Shown here piece by piece: positions 51,967 through 63,661 of a DNA stretch of 64,000 nt; the first letter of the stretch is position 1, and the number at the start of each line of letters is the position of its first letter. This DNA comes from Ascaris suum (taxonomy: Eukaryota > Nematoda > Chromadorea > Rhabditida > Ascarididae): NCBI GenBank assembly GCA_013433145.1, contig CM024176.1, positions 3,840,849 to 3,904,848 on the forward strand, in the 5' to 3' direction. The notes beneath the pieces were generated by a model. It was not told where the DNA came from. It ran no database searches and saw nothing but the letters and a program-made list of their open reading frames with translations. A program made the position numbers and the translations under genes.

Positions 51967-54952
51967 CTGAAAGTTAGTAGATGAGCATAAAATGGAAGCT
52001 TTTACATGACAACACAACTAAGACTATCATCGTCACGATTGAAGATGGCCGCGCAATGTTCAAAGATATCGTGCTAGCCTCGTCGTGGTCACGTTTTTGC
52101 ACTTTCATGATAGATTTTTGGTTTCATTTAGATGCAAAAATTTCCACTTCCTCAGACACCAATACAGTATTAAAAAACAACACGAAAGATATCTGAGAAA
52201 ATCAATCGTGGAAGAATGAAAGATCTTGAGGCAATAATAACAATATATGAGAATAAAAATTTGGTTGCATATGCCTGCGACAGAATTGTCAATTCAATAG
52301 ATGAAATAGGGCTGGGGTCAGGGATGGTGCGCGAAAAGCGCCGGGTTAACTTCAAATCTGTTCGGTCAATTAGGCTGCAAAGGAGAGGGGGGAGAGGTGC
52401 AGGATGCAGCACTTTTTATACAAATCATCCAAAAGTGAAAATAATAGCGCAATGAGAGACGACTTAAGAAATGCATTATTCATGACATCATCTCTTTGTA
52501 ACTCGATTGTGAAACTATAAAACGTTTGCTTCATGAACTGCTTTACAGACAGATCTTGGCGAATGCGCTAAAGGGATGGAACACGCTGGGCCATCTAAAC
52601 TCCTCTCCGATCTTTTCTTTGCGAGTTGAGTAGAGATAAGTGGATTTGTGGTAGTGGTATTCTTAGCGAGGACAATCTATATGTAGTCCAGTACGCAATT
52701 TGCTTTCAAAAAAACCCCTCTTCTTATTTCTCACGAAAGCTCCATTAGTAACTTCACCCAGGAAAAATGGCTATTATACTGTGCTCTAATTTCACACATC
52801 TAGTCGAGGACATTCGTATTGCAACAGATGAAAATTGCACAACGCAATTTATTTTTTGGAAGTTTATCTGTCGAGCGTCGCTTGAAGCAGCTTTAAAGAA
52901 GTTCTGCTATACATACTTCAACACATTACAAAAAGCAAAGGTAATACTACTTCGCAAACATATGGTACTATCACCCCACTTCTCACTTTAACTGATCCTC
53001 GAATCCCCATAGCAACAACAACATTTGCGACGTTTCTGCAAACTTAACACGAATCATCGAAAGCTTTCTCGATAACCTTGCAACAATTTGCCTAATAAAA
53101 GCAACGCAAACTCCTTCTGATTGACTCCTTGTCGAGCTCACAGAAATCACAGCCACACACGACAATTGCCGACGCAACAACTGAATGGAGCGTGAGGTGC
53201 TCAACTAACGTCGGGTTAAGATTTCACGAGCAATCCTCGCTAACCGAAGCAACGTTCTATCAAACCGATTAATGAGAGTCTACTTTATCTACCTTTGACC
53301 TTGCTGAGTAAATTTAACGAAGACCATTTTTCATAAACGGGTCGTCAAAGGATGTGTGGTCTTTAAGCTGTCAGTGAATCTTCATAGAATGTCTTTAAAT
53401 GTCGAAGATCAAATACTTTCGAGAGATTATTTTCACATCATACTTTGTCCTAGTGATGGAAACCAGTCAAAACTTTTCCATCAGAATTAACACACCTAAA
53501 GCACAGAATTTCCACCGAGTTTTACATGCAAATGATCCAAAGTCAAAAAATCATTTGAATAGACCGAAAATCGGTTTGTAAAATCAAATCGAAGTTTTGA
53601 TTTCTAACAGGATTTTTTCGGTAAGTTACCGTCACAACCGTATGCAATAATAACTCTCACGCCACAAACGTTTGGCCCAGAATCCACCATTTTAATGGAA
53701 ACAGTTAAACTTGTGCAGAATTCGACTGTCATTTGTTAAGCTTGTTAGTAGGTTTGATGTCATTGGCATGTGCCTGCAAATCTAACCACAACTAACCGTT
53801 TTTGCAGGAAAAAAATGCTAGTAGTAACCGGACAGCGCTCACATTCATGAGAATTGCAAGCATTATGCTGCACTTGTATCTATAGGCCGATTCAAATATA
53901 TGTTCTATATCGAGTTGATCTATTGGGATATCTAGTCGTGATTATTTACGTGCAATTGTCCGCAGATGAATATGAACACGCAACTTTACAACTGCCGGGG
54001 GAATGCTCCACTCACCGAACTACTTGGGATGCCTTTACCTCGGTCAGATCAGTTATGTTAACATCCTATCACTTCTGTGGTAGACGCAGTGCAATGGGCG
54101 CGATGAGTGTATATCGCCAAAAATGAAGTAGGGCTGGAGTTAGCAGGGCAGAATGCTTTTATGAATACATGGTTGCGTTTTCAGTTTCGCTCAGACAACG
54201 ATAGAAAACTCTTGCTTTTGACAATCAATGAAAAAATTCTTCGCGACCCAAGCAAAGATGGGACAATAAAAGCGTTCGTGTTACCTCAGTGGTAAAGGAC
54301 TCGGCTGGCAGGTAAAAGGTATGGGTTCGCGCACTTCTGTGGACCATTGTTATCCAAAACCGTCTGTTATCCGCACACAACTATATACTATCCGAAAACT
54401 CAGCTTTCCTTACAAATTTTCAATGCTGAGCGACAGCTGCCAAAGACTGAACATTTTCCAGCCCCAACCACCAAGTTCAGAAGCTTTGGGCACCTGTCCG
54501 CAAAACCTGGGAGCAAGGGGTCACAGAGTTCGAACTTCACAGATAAAAGATGAGCAAATTCCACTTCTCGAGTTAGAGCTTAAGAAGAATTTAATTCGAC
54601 TGTCCACAATGTTCGGCCAGCCGGATGCTGGAAAGCGACTAATATATGTTGTGATACGTTGCATTATAGCCACCGCTCTGCACTACTTACGCTTGTGGTG
54701 TTCGTTAACTAACCCAAGAGGATCACCGATTTCGTACTAGCACGAGAGAAATACCGCTTATGCGTTGCTAGTCTTCTTATAGACGTTCTTTTAGATTTCA
54801 TCTTTGCTATCAGTTTCGTAATAACGAAAATACTTTCAACATGAGAGGACTTAAGTGATTGCTCTCGGTTAATGCAAAAACCATGACCAGCTAGTTGATG
54901 CTCAACATGAGTTGCAAACAATTTTCTTCGAACAAATGTAAAGCTCAGAGTA
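51967..54952. other. Spacer between TIMP copies C and B
   Basis: No gene supported. It contains the extra block of about 830 bases (roughly 52000-53000), the shared upstream flank, a tRNA-like segment at 54282-54334 and several short open frames without family likeness. Confidence 0.4.
54282..54334 (+). other. tRNA-like A-box and B-box pair
   Basis: TACCTCAGTGG (54282-54292) differs by one base from the tRNA A-box form TAGCTCAGTGG. GGTTCGCGCAC (54324-54334) matches the start of the B-box GGTTCGANNCC. The 31-base spacing is close to that in tRNA genes, but I cannot fold a full cloverleaf. This fits a decayed tRNA or a tRNA-derived SINE. Confidence 0.3.
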
Positions 54953-54958
54953 TTTATT
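54953..54958 (-). terminator. Poly(A) signal of TIMP copy B
   Basis: AATAAA on the minus strand about 95 bases past the stop codon at 55050. The aligned place in copy C (near 49287) reads CATAAA. Confidence 0.5.
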
Positions 54959-55049
54959 TGTACAAATATCTCAGAACATATCGAAAAATAAATAGGAAAT
55001 CCCCCACTATGAAGAGTATTTCTGTGAAATATTCATAAGGATCATCAGG

Positions 55050-57505
55050 TCACACGTTGCCACCACTAAGTTTCTTTCTGAGATCATTCGGTACTTCATT
55101 CCACTCCAGAACTACACCAAGCGGTTTGCCATCTTTGATCTTCACTATAATTTGCTCACAGGCATACATACGCAGAATATCACCATCGACGAATCTTCCT
55201 GAAAAAAAGTCCAAATGAGGCAACGAATTCTCTCGATGAGAAATTAAACTTGCAATGAGAACAGTTTCGAATTTCATTTTAAAACCTCTTCTTATTCTCA
55301 ACTTTGTTGAATGAGTCAAGTCTGACTCTTTATAAAATTGTTGCAAGTGACTGCACCTTGCAGGTGAGCGTCTCACGCATGACCGTCAGCTAAAAAGATT
55401 TTTAGCGAATGCCACATTTACCACTCAGCCGACGTTCATTCACCTAGTTAACTCAAAATTCCCATAATGTAGGAAAACATCAGTTGACGATGCTGTGTTC
55501 AAATTAATCTGTAAGGCAGTTGCAAGAAGAATTGGCAATACAGGACTGGTTAGCAAATGCCTTTCTTCGAGATTGTTTGCTGTCGAATTCATACACCAGT
55601 AACGCAAGCAGTTCACATGATGGGTGTACGTCTGTCTATCTAGCTGCTTGTCAACAAACCAATCACGGAGTACTATATCGTTGCAAATTACGTAGAATTT
55701 TCTCGGATGGTCCGCTCATTTCACCACCACACTACGTTATACCACTTTCCCATATATATATTCAAGGCAATAAAGAAACACGCAGTGCATTCTGTGCCTG
55801 CTCTTACGCAATCGAGTGGTTTTACAAACCATCGCTAACAAGCATTTGTGCAGCTCGTGGCATGATAGCTTCAATGACTCGTAAACAAGATTATTGGACA
55901 CGAAACTATGTTTAAAAGATCATATCCAAACTATGTTTCAGACACCAAGTTTACTATCGGATCCTTTGCAGTTGCAAGCTGAAAGGCTCAGCAGACAAAC
56001 ACAGCCGACATGACGTGCGAGCTGCACGTGTTAGCAACTGAATGCTCGCAAATCGTCATGGTTGTCTAGTGATAATGGCTAAGTACTTGTGAGCCTCTGA
56101 GCTGTCGCTACAATATAGCCAACAAATATCTCACGAGGAGATAATTTCAAAGGTTGCTTGAATCCAAAATCAGGACTGAATAACTCAGGATTTATTAATC
56201 CCCACTTTAAATGAAGATGAACAATTTTATCGAAGGAGCTTTCTAATCGAGATGGAAGTGGTGCACGATCGGAAGAGTATATTCAGGACCGACAGCGTTT
56301 ACAAAACTGCAATAAAAACAGGCTTTATACCAAAACATGAATTTCAATAGCTCCAAAGGCAAGTCAACCAGAAGAAACCTCTCACCTGATAGCAAGTACT
56401 CCTTCCCTATTCCCAGGGACGGGAGGCCACAAGCCGCTGAAGTCGCTAGAGTGGTAATCTCATCAGGAAGCTTGCGCGGCTTACGTATATTCTGCAATAC
56501 GAAGGACTTATTTCTTATAGGAATTCAAAACAAAAGTCAAAAGTTCCCGGTGATCTTCTTTTCTGGGAAATCTGAGAAGAAGTCCAAAAGATTCAAATTT
56601 TCAAAAAATATTTTGTAACAGTGCATGCATATACAGAAACAATTGAAATATTTTAGACCTTTAAATGAACTAAAATGTTTTTTCCCGCATTTTCCAGTTT
56701 TACCGCAGAAAACTAACAGCTTTTGAACATCTCCCTGATGGACAGCACATCACAACTTAACGGTAGTTTATTATGAAGCCGCGTCAGCACTAGCGCTATG
56801 CCACAATAAGCCATAACACAACTTCATGAAGGAAATTTCCATTTCTAGTCATAAGGACGCTGGTTGAATTCGGATCTCAGTAAGATGAATTTGTGATTGA
56901 TGAACAACAAGCATTCAAACAGCTTACCTTGAAAACGTCGATGTGATTCACTTTGTATTCGATATAACCTATTCCATCGATCTTCTTGCTCTGCCTACGA
57001 AGAATCTTCGCTCGCGTTACTGCAAACAACTTTAGTACAACTCAGGATTTGAGTTACTAAATTTTTTGTGCAATGGATGGCTTGACGAAGTCTGATTATT
57101 TGACCATTATTGCAAGTGCACAAAAATATATCACGCATGAAGTCTTAGATGACATTCGACAATTGCATATATATGAAATTAATCTCACAAATATAAGCAC
57201 CCAGAAAATGACAGCTTTGTGCTCAGTATATTACAGTATGTGGCCAATTCGCAAAAAAAGTCCTCGTTCTTTTCGTCGTAGGAATGCACTTCATCGACAC
57301 CGAAGCTATGTGTGCCCTCTTAGCTAGATATCTCACTTCCACAACTAACTCTTTGTAGATACCATTAGTGCAAAGCAGTAATATTATACTCACCCCACTG
57401 CGCATTGCTGTAGGCTTCTTTAGGCGAAAGATTACCGCATTTGCATGCTTTCAGTGCTACGATGAGGAGACTGAAGAGCAGAAATTGCGTCAGGTGGTGC
57501 TTCAT
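55050..57505 (-). CDS. Secreted TIMP-like (netrin-domain) protein, copy B
   Basis: Four minus-strand exons: 57394-57505, 56928-57019, 56386-56491, 55050-55198; 152 aa, same phases as the other copies. A signal peptide (MKHHLTQFLLFSLLIVALKA) is followed by CKC at residues 21-23. Exon 2 carries VTRAKILRRQ and YIEYKVNHIDVFK, exon 3 SAACGL and IGKEYLLSG, exon 4 MYACEQI and EWNEVPNDLRKKL. The four remaining mature cysteines match C1, C3, C70 and C99 of TIMPs; C13 is replaced (AYS) and C124 is absent. Lys at mature position 2, the residue that enters the S1' pocket of metalloproteases in known TIMP complexes, may alter target choice (inference). The splice donor after exon 2 is a canonical GTAAGC. 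Confidence 0.85.
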
Positions 57506-59180
57506 CTAAAATTTGTCATCACTTTCACTCATATCGTATTTTTACTCTGCGATAGTCGCCATGCGATAGCGCCTAATCTATAATATTATCAACGCAAAGA
57601 AAAACCGCACAACGTGGTTCAACCTCTCGAATGTTTTATTGAAGGCGTCAATTCCATGATATCATCAATTCCACGATATAAGCTGAAATGTAAGGTCAAC
57701 GTTGTTACTTCAACCTCCACAGTAACAACAATTTGTGCGTTGTTGCTGAAATCTTCAGCACGATTCATCCAAAACCTTCTTAATAACCTTGTAAAAATTT
57801 GGCTAATAGAAGCAATGCAAACCCACATTCTGATTGACTCCTCGAGTTCACAGAAAACACGGCCACACACGACAGACGCTAACTAAACAACAAAATGGAA
57901 AATAGGATGCTCAGTTAATGTCGAGCCAAGATTTTGCGAACCATTCTCGCTAACTGATCAAGGGGTTCTATCAAAAAACTTTTAACTGTTGTACTGCTGG
58001 GCAACAGTAGTCGAAGATCATTGTGCACGTTCTATCGCCAAACGACTTGTGATCATTAATCCCTGAGTGAAGTGTTGTGGAATTTTCTAGACGACGAATA
58101 ACCTATGAGATTAGTACATATTTTCTCTCTGCAAATCCTGATAGTTTGAAGGTGAATATGCCTCAGATACGTCAATTCGGTTATTTCCACAACGTATAGC
58201 GCTTCACACTTCTAGCTTCACATGCAGTTTGGCGCTAATATAATACATGCTGTGGAGCTGGGAAAAGTAAATTGTATGATAGGACTCGATTGGTCAAGTC
58301 TGTGAATGGGATTGATGTCATTGGTACGTACATGCAAACATGCCTATGAATGATCATTTTTACAGATGCAAACTATTCAACCGCAGAATGCATGCTGTCA
58401 TGTAATTTGCACGCATTACATTGTACACATAGTCATATGAGATGTCTGAGGCAATATATAGTACTTTTGATCTTATGGTTAGGATCATGATGAGCTCCGC
58501 GATGACAGGAAACACCGCCCGACTCGCAATGATGAATGTTTGTTACGCATTTAGAGGCTTTCGAATTTTTAGAGGATTATTCATGGGATTGTGATCGGAA
58601 TCTGAAATGGGAGTTCGATAAGACTATCAAAACTTGGCCACGTGTCAAATCTGAAAATCAACAAGTTGCCGAAGTTTTAAACTTTATATATGGGAAACAG
58701 CTGCAGTCGAGCGCGTATTGCACGCACAAAGTGTTTGTTCGACTACTTGAGCTATTCACGAGCAAGTCTTCTCCACTGGTTAGGGCATATGCGTGTTGCG
58801 TTTATGATTATGGCTATTCTTTTTGTTATTTGTTTTGTTGGACGCGTATTCCTTGCTTTCTCTATTGCGAGGTAAAGGTATTCTTTTTTTGTTCTTTGCT
58901 TTTTAGTGGCGCTTTCTGACTAATCCAGAAGCAGTCGCAGATTGTTTTCCACCAGGTAAAAGTCACCGTTGTTGCACTGCCGAACCATCATCTAGATAAG
59001 ATCTGTAGAAGACAGCTTTCCACGAGGTAGACGCGTTCCGTGTAAGCAGGTTACAGTGCGTTTTTTGTTGCTTACTGCAAGTTGATGTGAAAACCGCATT
59101 TCATCACTTATGCTCTCAACATCGTCAGTTGAGCAAATTTTCCAACTCCAAACTTGTATAGCGAACAGATGCAAAAGTTG
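57506..59180. other. Spacer between TIMP copies B and A
   Basis: The part up to about 58470 is duplicated flank. Beyond it, a plus-strand frame at about 58690-58875 could encode a 61-aa peptide beginning MGNSCS with one membrane segment near its C-terminus; no family is recognised and no splice or poly(A) context confirms it. Confidence 0.3.
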
Positions 59181-59272
59181 AAGATTTGTGAGCAGTTAAC
59201 ATATCGAAACACAAATAGAAAATCTCTGCTATAAAACAAGATGCTTGTGAAAGATTCATTGAGATAATTATA

Positions 59273-61587
59273 TCACACACTGCCATCACTAAGTTTCCCT
59301 TTCAGATCATTTGGCACTTCATTCCACTCCAGAACGAAGCCAAGCGGCTGACCGTTCTTGGCACTATCTGTAATTTGTCCACAGCTGTTTATATGTAGAT
59401 AATCACGGTCGGTGAATCTTCCTGAAAACGGATCGAATGTGATTGTTTTTCACTTGAATTGTTTCACATTAACCATTTTTGTTATAAAAATGCAGTTGGG
59501 CGTAGACGTCTGCCTTCAGGTATGTGTACGCACAGCATCGACACTCCTCAGCTAAAAAATTTGCTAATTCAACGTTCATTTATTGGTTGGATTAGGAGCT
59601 AGGAAGAAAGGGATATTTCTAGGTGAATGTCACAAATGTCACACGTATTATTCCATCGACAATTATCAGCCCAACTAATTCGAAACTCACATAATTGCAT
59701 GGAAAGGCAACTGTTGACCACTAGTGATGTCACAGCTAGTATTACCATTAGCAAACGGTGGGAGCAGTGAGATCCTTCAACCGCAATATAATTACTGTTG
59801 TTTTTCAGTTTTGATTACTTGTGGACTCGCATTCCGATGGTATGGACGATTTAAAAAGTTGCAACTGAAACCACATCACAAATTTCGCATAATTTTCAAA
59901 AACAAAAATGACGAAAGAATGCATTGTATGTGACAAACGTTTAGGATAAAAAACTGTTCTTTGATTCAGCGCCGAACGAGTGCATAATGACGCCCGCAGA
60001 TGCAAATTTCATGGCATCTTCAAATGTTTATAAAACGCTTCGAAGATAACTGATCTATTGATATGATGATAACTTTGAAAGATTACCTCTAGCGAATTCC
60101 ACTGTCGTGGACTTGTGGTTCACAATTCATTTTTATCGTCAATATTGATGATGTTCAAAATGCGATACTAACAATGAAAAGCCCAAAAAATGAAAAGAAA
60201 TTGCAAGACGAGGTTCTCATAGATTTTCCAACCTCTGAGAGGTTGCGTGAGATACTTTTTGACGAGAACCGCTATTCGGAGTGAAAGCTCATTATCGACT
60301 GCTATAGACTAAAAATTCGATGTTTTCAAGGAGGAAGTTAATCAATCGTGAGTTAATAGTTGAGAGCAGCCCTGAATCGAACCGAAATATATGCGAAGTC
60401 AAATCAATCGTCTTACCAGATAACAGGTATTCTTTTCCTATTTGCAATGAGACCAGTCCGCAAGCTGCTGTACTCGTCGACGTGGTGATCTCTTTAGACA
60501 GTTGTGGACTACGCGAATTCTGAAATGATCTTGCGTCTTTCAAGTTAGGAATACAAATCAGAGATGTACGCGAATGAATGATAGTTCAATACGACGCATA
60601 TTGTAGGTTTTTATAAAAAGCACGGGATACCTCGGATTCTAATGAGGGAAGTTAAGGAACAACATTAGTTCTTCAGCTGACGAGAAGTGTTTTCTCGTTT
60701 CGAATAGCAACTTCTATGCATAATAACTAGTAACCAAATTTTAATGCTGAATGACAATAGCTATATCCAAAAATTAACGTAATGCAAAAAAAAAGGTTTG
60801 CAAAAAATTATGGTACCGCTGAGGTGCGCAACAAATTTTTCAAAAGACCACATTTCACTTTTGAGACGTTCGTACGTTTTTAAATAATGCAACGAATTGC
60901 ATTTCTATTCGTGAATATTGTAGTGAACATTCATTGAGATTTTGTAGAAAACAGCTCTAGCTAGATGATCGGAAACAGATACTTTAAAATATGTCACCTT
61001 GAAAATTTCGACGTGCTCCACCTCATATTCGATGTGATCGACGCCACCCTCTGTTTTCTCCTCCTTCCGGAGAATCTTCACTCGTGATACTGAAAACAAT
61101 TTCAGCTTTTCCCAAATTCATAAGAAATTTTCTGTACGCTGAATGGCATATATAGCATTAGTTTGTTCGTCATTATTGAAGATACCTATCGAATGACAAC
61201 GGATTATTTACAACTTTTTAATAAGTTAGCCGGAACGAAAGAGTAGATTCTAATGAGAGGATTCAAAATATCGTTAAAAGAGAGCTCTTTCATGTTCATA
61301 TTCCATAGGACAAGGGTTAACTCATAAAACCCGCTTCACACCCTTTCCTCTATTGTAAAATGATGAACCATATCGATGAACAGATGTTATGCGCTTCTTA
61401 GTTGAGCATTTAAAACATCTTGCTTGCATGCAGAAATTTCTATAAAAACCATAGCTAAATAAGGCAATCATAATTTACCCCATTCAGCATTTTTGAACGC
61501 CTCTTGTGCTGTAAGAACTCGGCACTTGCATGCATCCACTGCTACGATAAGAAGACAACACACCAAAAATCGTGCCAGCTGCTGCAT
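59273..61587 (-). CDS. Secreted TIMP-like (netrin-domain) protein, copy A
   Basis: Four minus-strand exons: 61479-61587, 60998-61089, 60417-60519, 59273-59421; 150 aa. A signal peptide (MQQLARFLVCCLLIVAVDA) precedes CKC at residues 20-22. Exon 2 reads VSRVKILRKEEK and EYEVEHVEIFK, exon 3 AACGLVSLQIGKEYLLSG, exon 4 HINSCGQI and EWNEVPNDLKGKL. As in the other copies, cysteines matching TIMP C1, C3, C70 and C99 remain, C13 is replaced (AFK), and translation ends before C124. The ATG directly follows a TTTATAG acceptor. Intron 3 is about 1 kb and partly alignable with intron 3 of copy C (59571-59700 against 49741-49860). This is the most upstream copy in the direction of transcription. Confidence 0.85.
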
Positions 61588-63055
61588 CTATAAATAAATG
61601 GGCATGTATCGGTTGTCGAATAAACCTTGGAGAAGAGTTGCTAGTGCAGCTTGGTTGAGTTCACTCATGAAACCATTTATACGATGCTTAATATCGATCA
61701 CATAAATAAGCATTTCCATACAGAGCGCATATTTTGACGATTATGATCGAGAAACACTCCACTAAAAAGCGACTAAAGCCCTCCAGCTAGGACTTCACGG
61801 ATAAGCGACGCTCTCAACACCCTTGTATCTGCAGCCTTCTGCCTCGTTCAAACTGCGCTTGCAAGGAGTGGCTCAGCCGAAATATACATATGCACGCAGC
61901 ACTAGAGAGAGGTCTATAGGTACCGCTGTTCAGGAATATAGCAAATGAGATTGGTGGAAGTCGCACTCGCGATGGAATCACTTTTACATTCGTTCCCTGA
62001 TGTACCTCACCTAGAAAAAAATTTCCTTATTTTCGAAATAAAAAAACAACTTTAAAAAGCAGTCCTCAGGCAGCCTAATGATCCTCAATTAGGTGGCCTA
62101 ATGTTCCAGGCCCATTATATCTTAGGTTTGGGCAGGTTTCATTCGCGAATATACTCTAAGGTAACACATAATGCGGAACGCACTCACATAAATTAGACCC
62201 TTCTTTATATGAGGAAGTTTTCTTTTGCAAACTCATTCAGTGCTCTGCATTTTCGTAAGGTTAGCTTTTGCTGAGAGTTGAAAGTGCACCTCCTACTGCT
62301 GCTAGATGTTGATAGAAACACAAAAATGCTATCATCTACTGCTATTCTATTATCTTATCTTATTCACTGATTAAATTAGCAACATTTTTTGTTTCAAAAA
62401 AGTTTTTACAACTTTCCTATTGAGAATGAAGAATACACAATCATAATCAGAGAATACAGCAGAGACAACTAGATAGAGAATGGCGTACTCAATCCATGCT
62501 GAATCAATATTTCGCGACTGTCATCACTGACTGAGCGAAGGTCATAAGTTGTCGAACGCTGACGTTGATAGGGCAATTGTTGGGGAAGTTCATTCTAGGG
62601 CAAAAAAGGATCTTTAGTTCAGTGCACGCTGAGTGATGCTTCGCAAAATATCTTTCAGCAACAAATAACAATGTGAGATCCCATTTTTGCTGCAAACATT
62701 TCAAGAAGGGAATGCCCGAGGTATTCCTAATATGTTAAAGAGTATATTTTCAGGGCGCTATATCCTCTCTAATTTGTTAAACAATCCACGACAACCATAA
62801 ATATCAATTTTTTATCCTCGACAACTTCAAACAACAGAAGCATTTAAATTCATATGTGATAAATTCACGACAACAGAAGCATAAATTCATAGGTCGTCGT
62901 TCAATTTCACTCCGTGAAAACTTGGAATCTGCGTCAGCACGATGCAATATGCAAATAAATAAGTGCACAATTTTTGCGGGCAGTTGCCACCACAGAGATT
63001 TTTATTAGACGATATCGATGAAGATGATTCATCTATGTTTGGTTGGAACTCTCAC
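61588..63055. other. Spacer upstream of TIMP copy A
   Basis: Presumed promoter side of copy A and 3' side of the next minus-strand gene. A minus-strand frame at 62504-62704 (66 codons) has no recognisable product. Nothing else supportable. Confidence 0.3.
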
Positions 63056-63370
63056 TTGATACAAGTCGTTAGAATCGAGTATTGACGTCGCATGGAAGCC
63101 AAAATTGACCAAAATAGTTAAATATTCGAAAGTTGCGAACAAATCATAAGCTGAAAAGATATTCTTGGGATACCTCATTGCATAACAAAACAATAATTTG
63201 GAAGTTTCAGTTATTGCTTGCATAAGTTCACGAAAATTTTTATTGCGATTCTCATAGGACAAATTGATATCGCCCAACGAAACAAAGATTGCAAAAATTT
63301 CCTTCAGCGTCAAAACATTGCATTGAGTGGGTTGTTTGATCGGAAGTTCTTTTCTTTGTCTGGAACGACA
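63056..63370 (-). CDS. Candidate exon of the right-edge membrane protein gene
   Basis: Open for 105 codons on the minus strand from an acceptor-like ATCGAG to a GTGAGA donor. It includes KEIFAIFVSLGDINL, ENRNKNFRELMQAITETSKLL and a hydrophobic stretch FATFEYLTILVNFGFHATSI. Its phase (0) does not match the end of exon 63662-63770 (phase 1), so a further exon would be needed between them, or it belongs to another gene. Confidence 0.3.
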
Positions 63371-63661
63371 CTCGATGGAAGGATATAGATCGTCCAGTTA
63401 TTCATAAATTTTTCGAAAGAATGCGCACATTAATCCTGATTCCTTTTGCGACAAGCCAACTTTTCACTTAAAGCAAGACAACTTGTAGTAACTAAGTTTT
63501 CTGTAAGAGATTTCAATGAATAACTGCAGTTATCTTTCTCGTTTATTGAAGCTTCACTATAGTTTTTGCCTTCGATGAATTAGTTCCAAAGTGCCTTTAG
63601 AAAACTGTTAGATGCTTTGATAGGCTCAAAGATATTATAGAACTGCAGTCGATACTCTTAC

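Larger units (their letters stand above)
49280..53970 (-). repeat. Tandem duplication unit C
   Basis: Besides the exons, this unit shares with unit B (about 54950-58470) the 100 bases after the stop codon, parts of intron 3 (50100-50180 against 55620-55700) and upstream flank (around 53010-53220 against 57720-57930, and 53755 against 58313). From the ATG to the shared upstream anchor (CCACACACGAC) is 1187 bases here but 358 in unit B, so about 830 bases were gained here or lost there. Confidence 0.65.
54950..58470 (-). repeat. Tandem duplication unit B
   Basis: Counterpart of unit C, with matching exons, intron 3 segments, 3' flank and upstream flank. Similarity in non-coding parts is easily visible by eye but broken by many small changes, so the duplication is not very recent. 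Confidence 0.6.
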
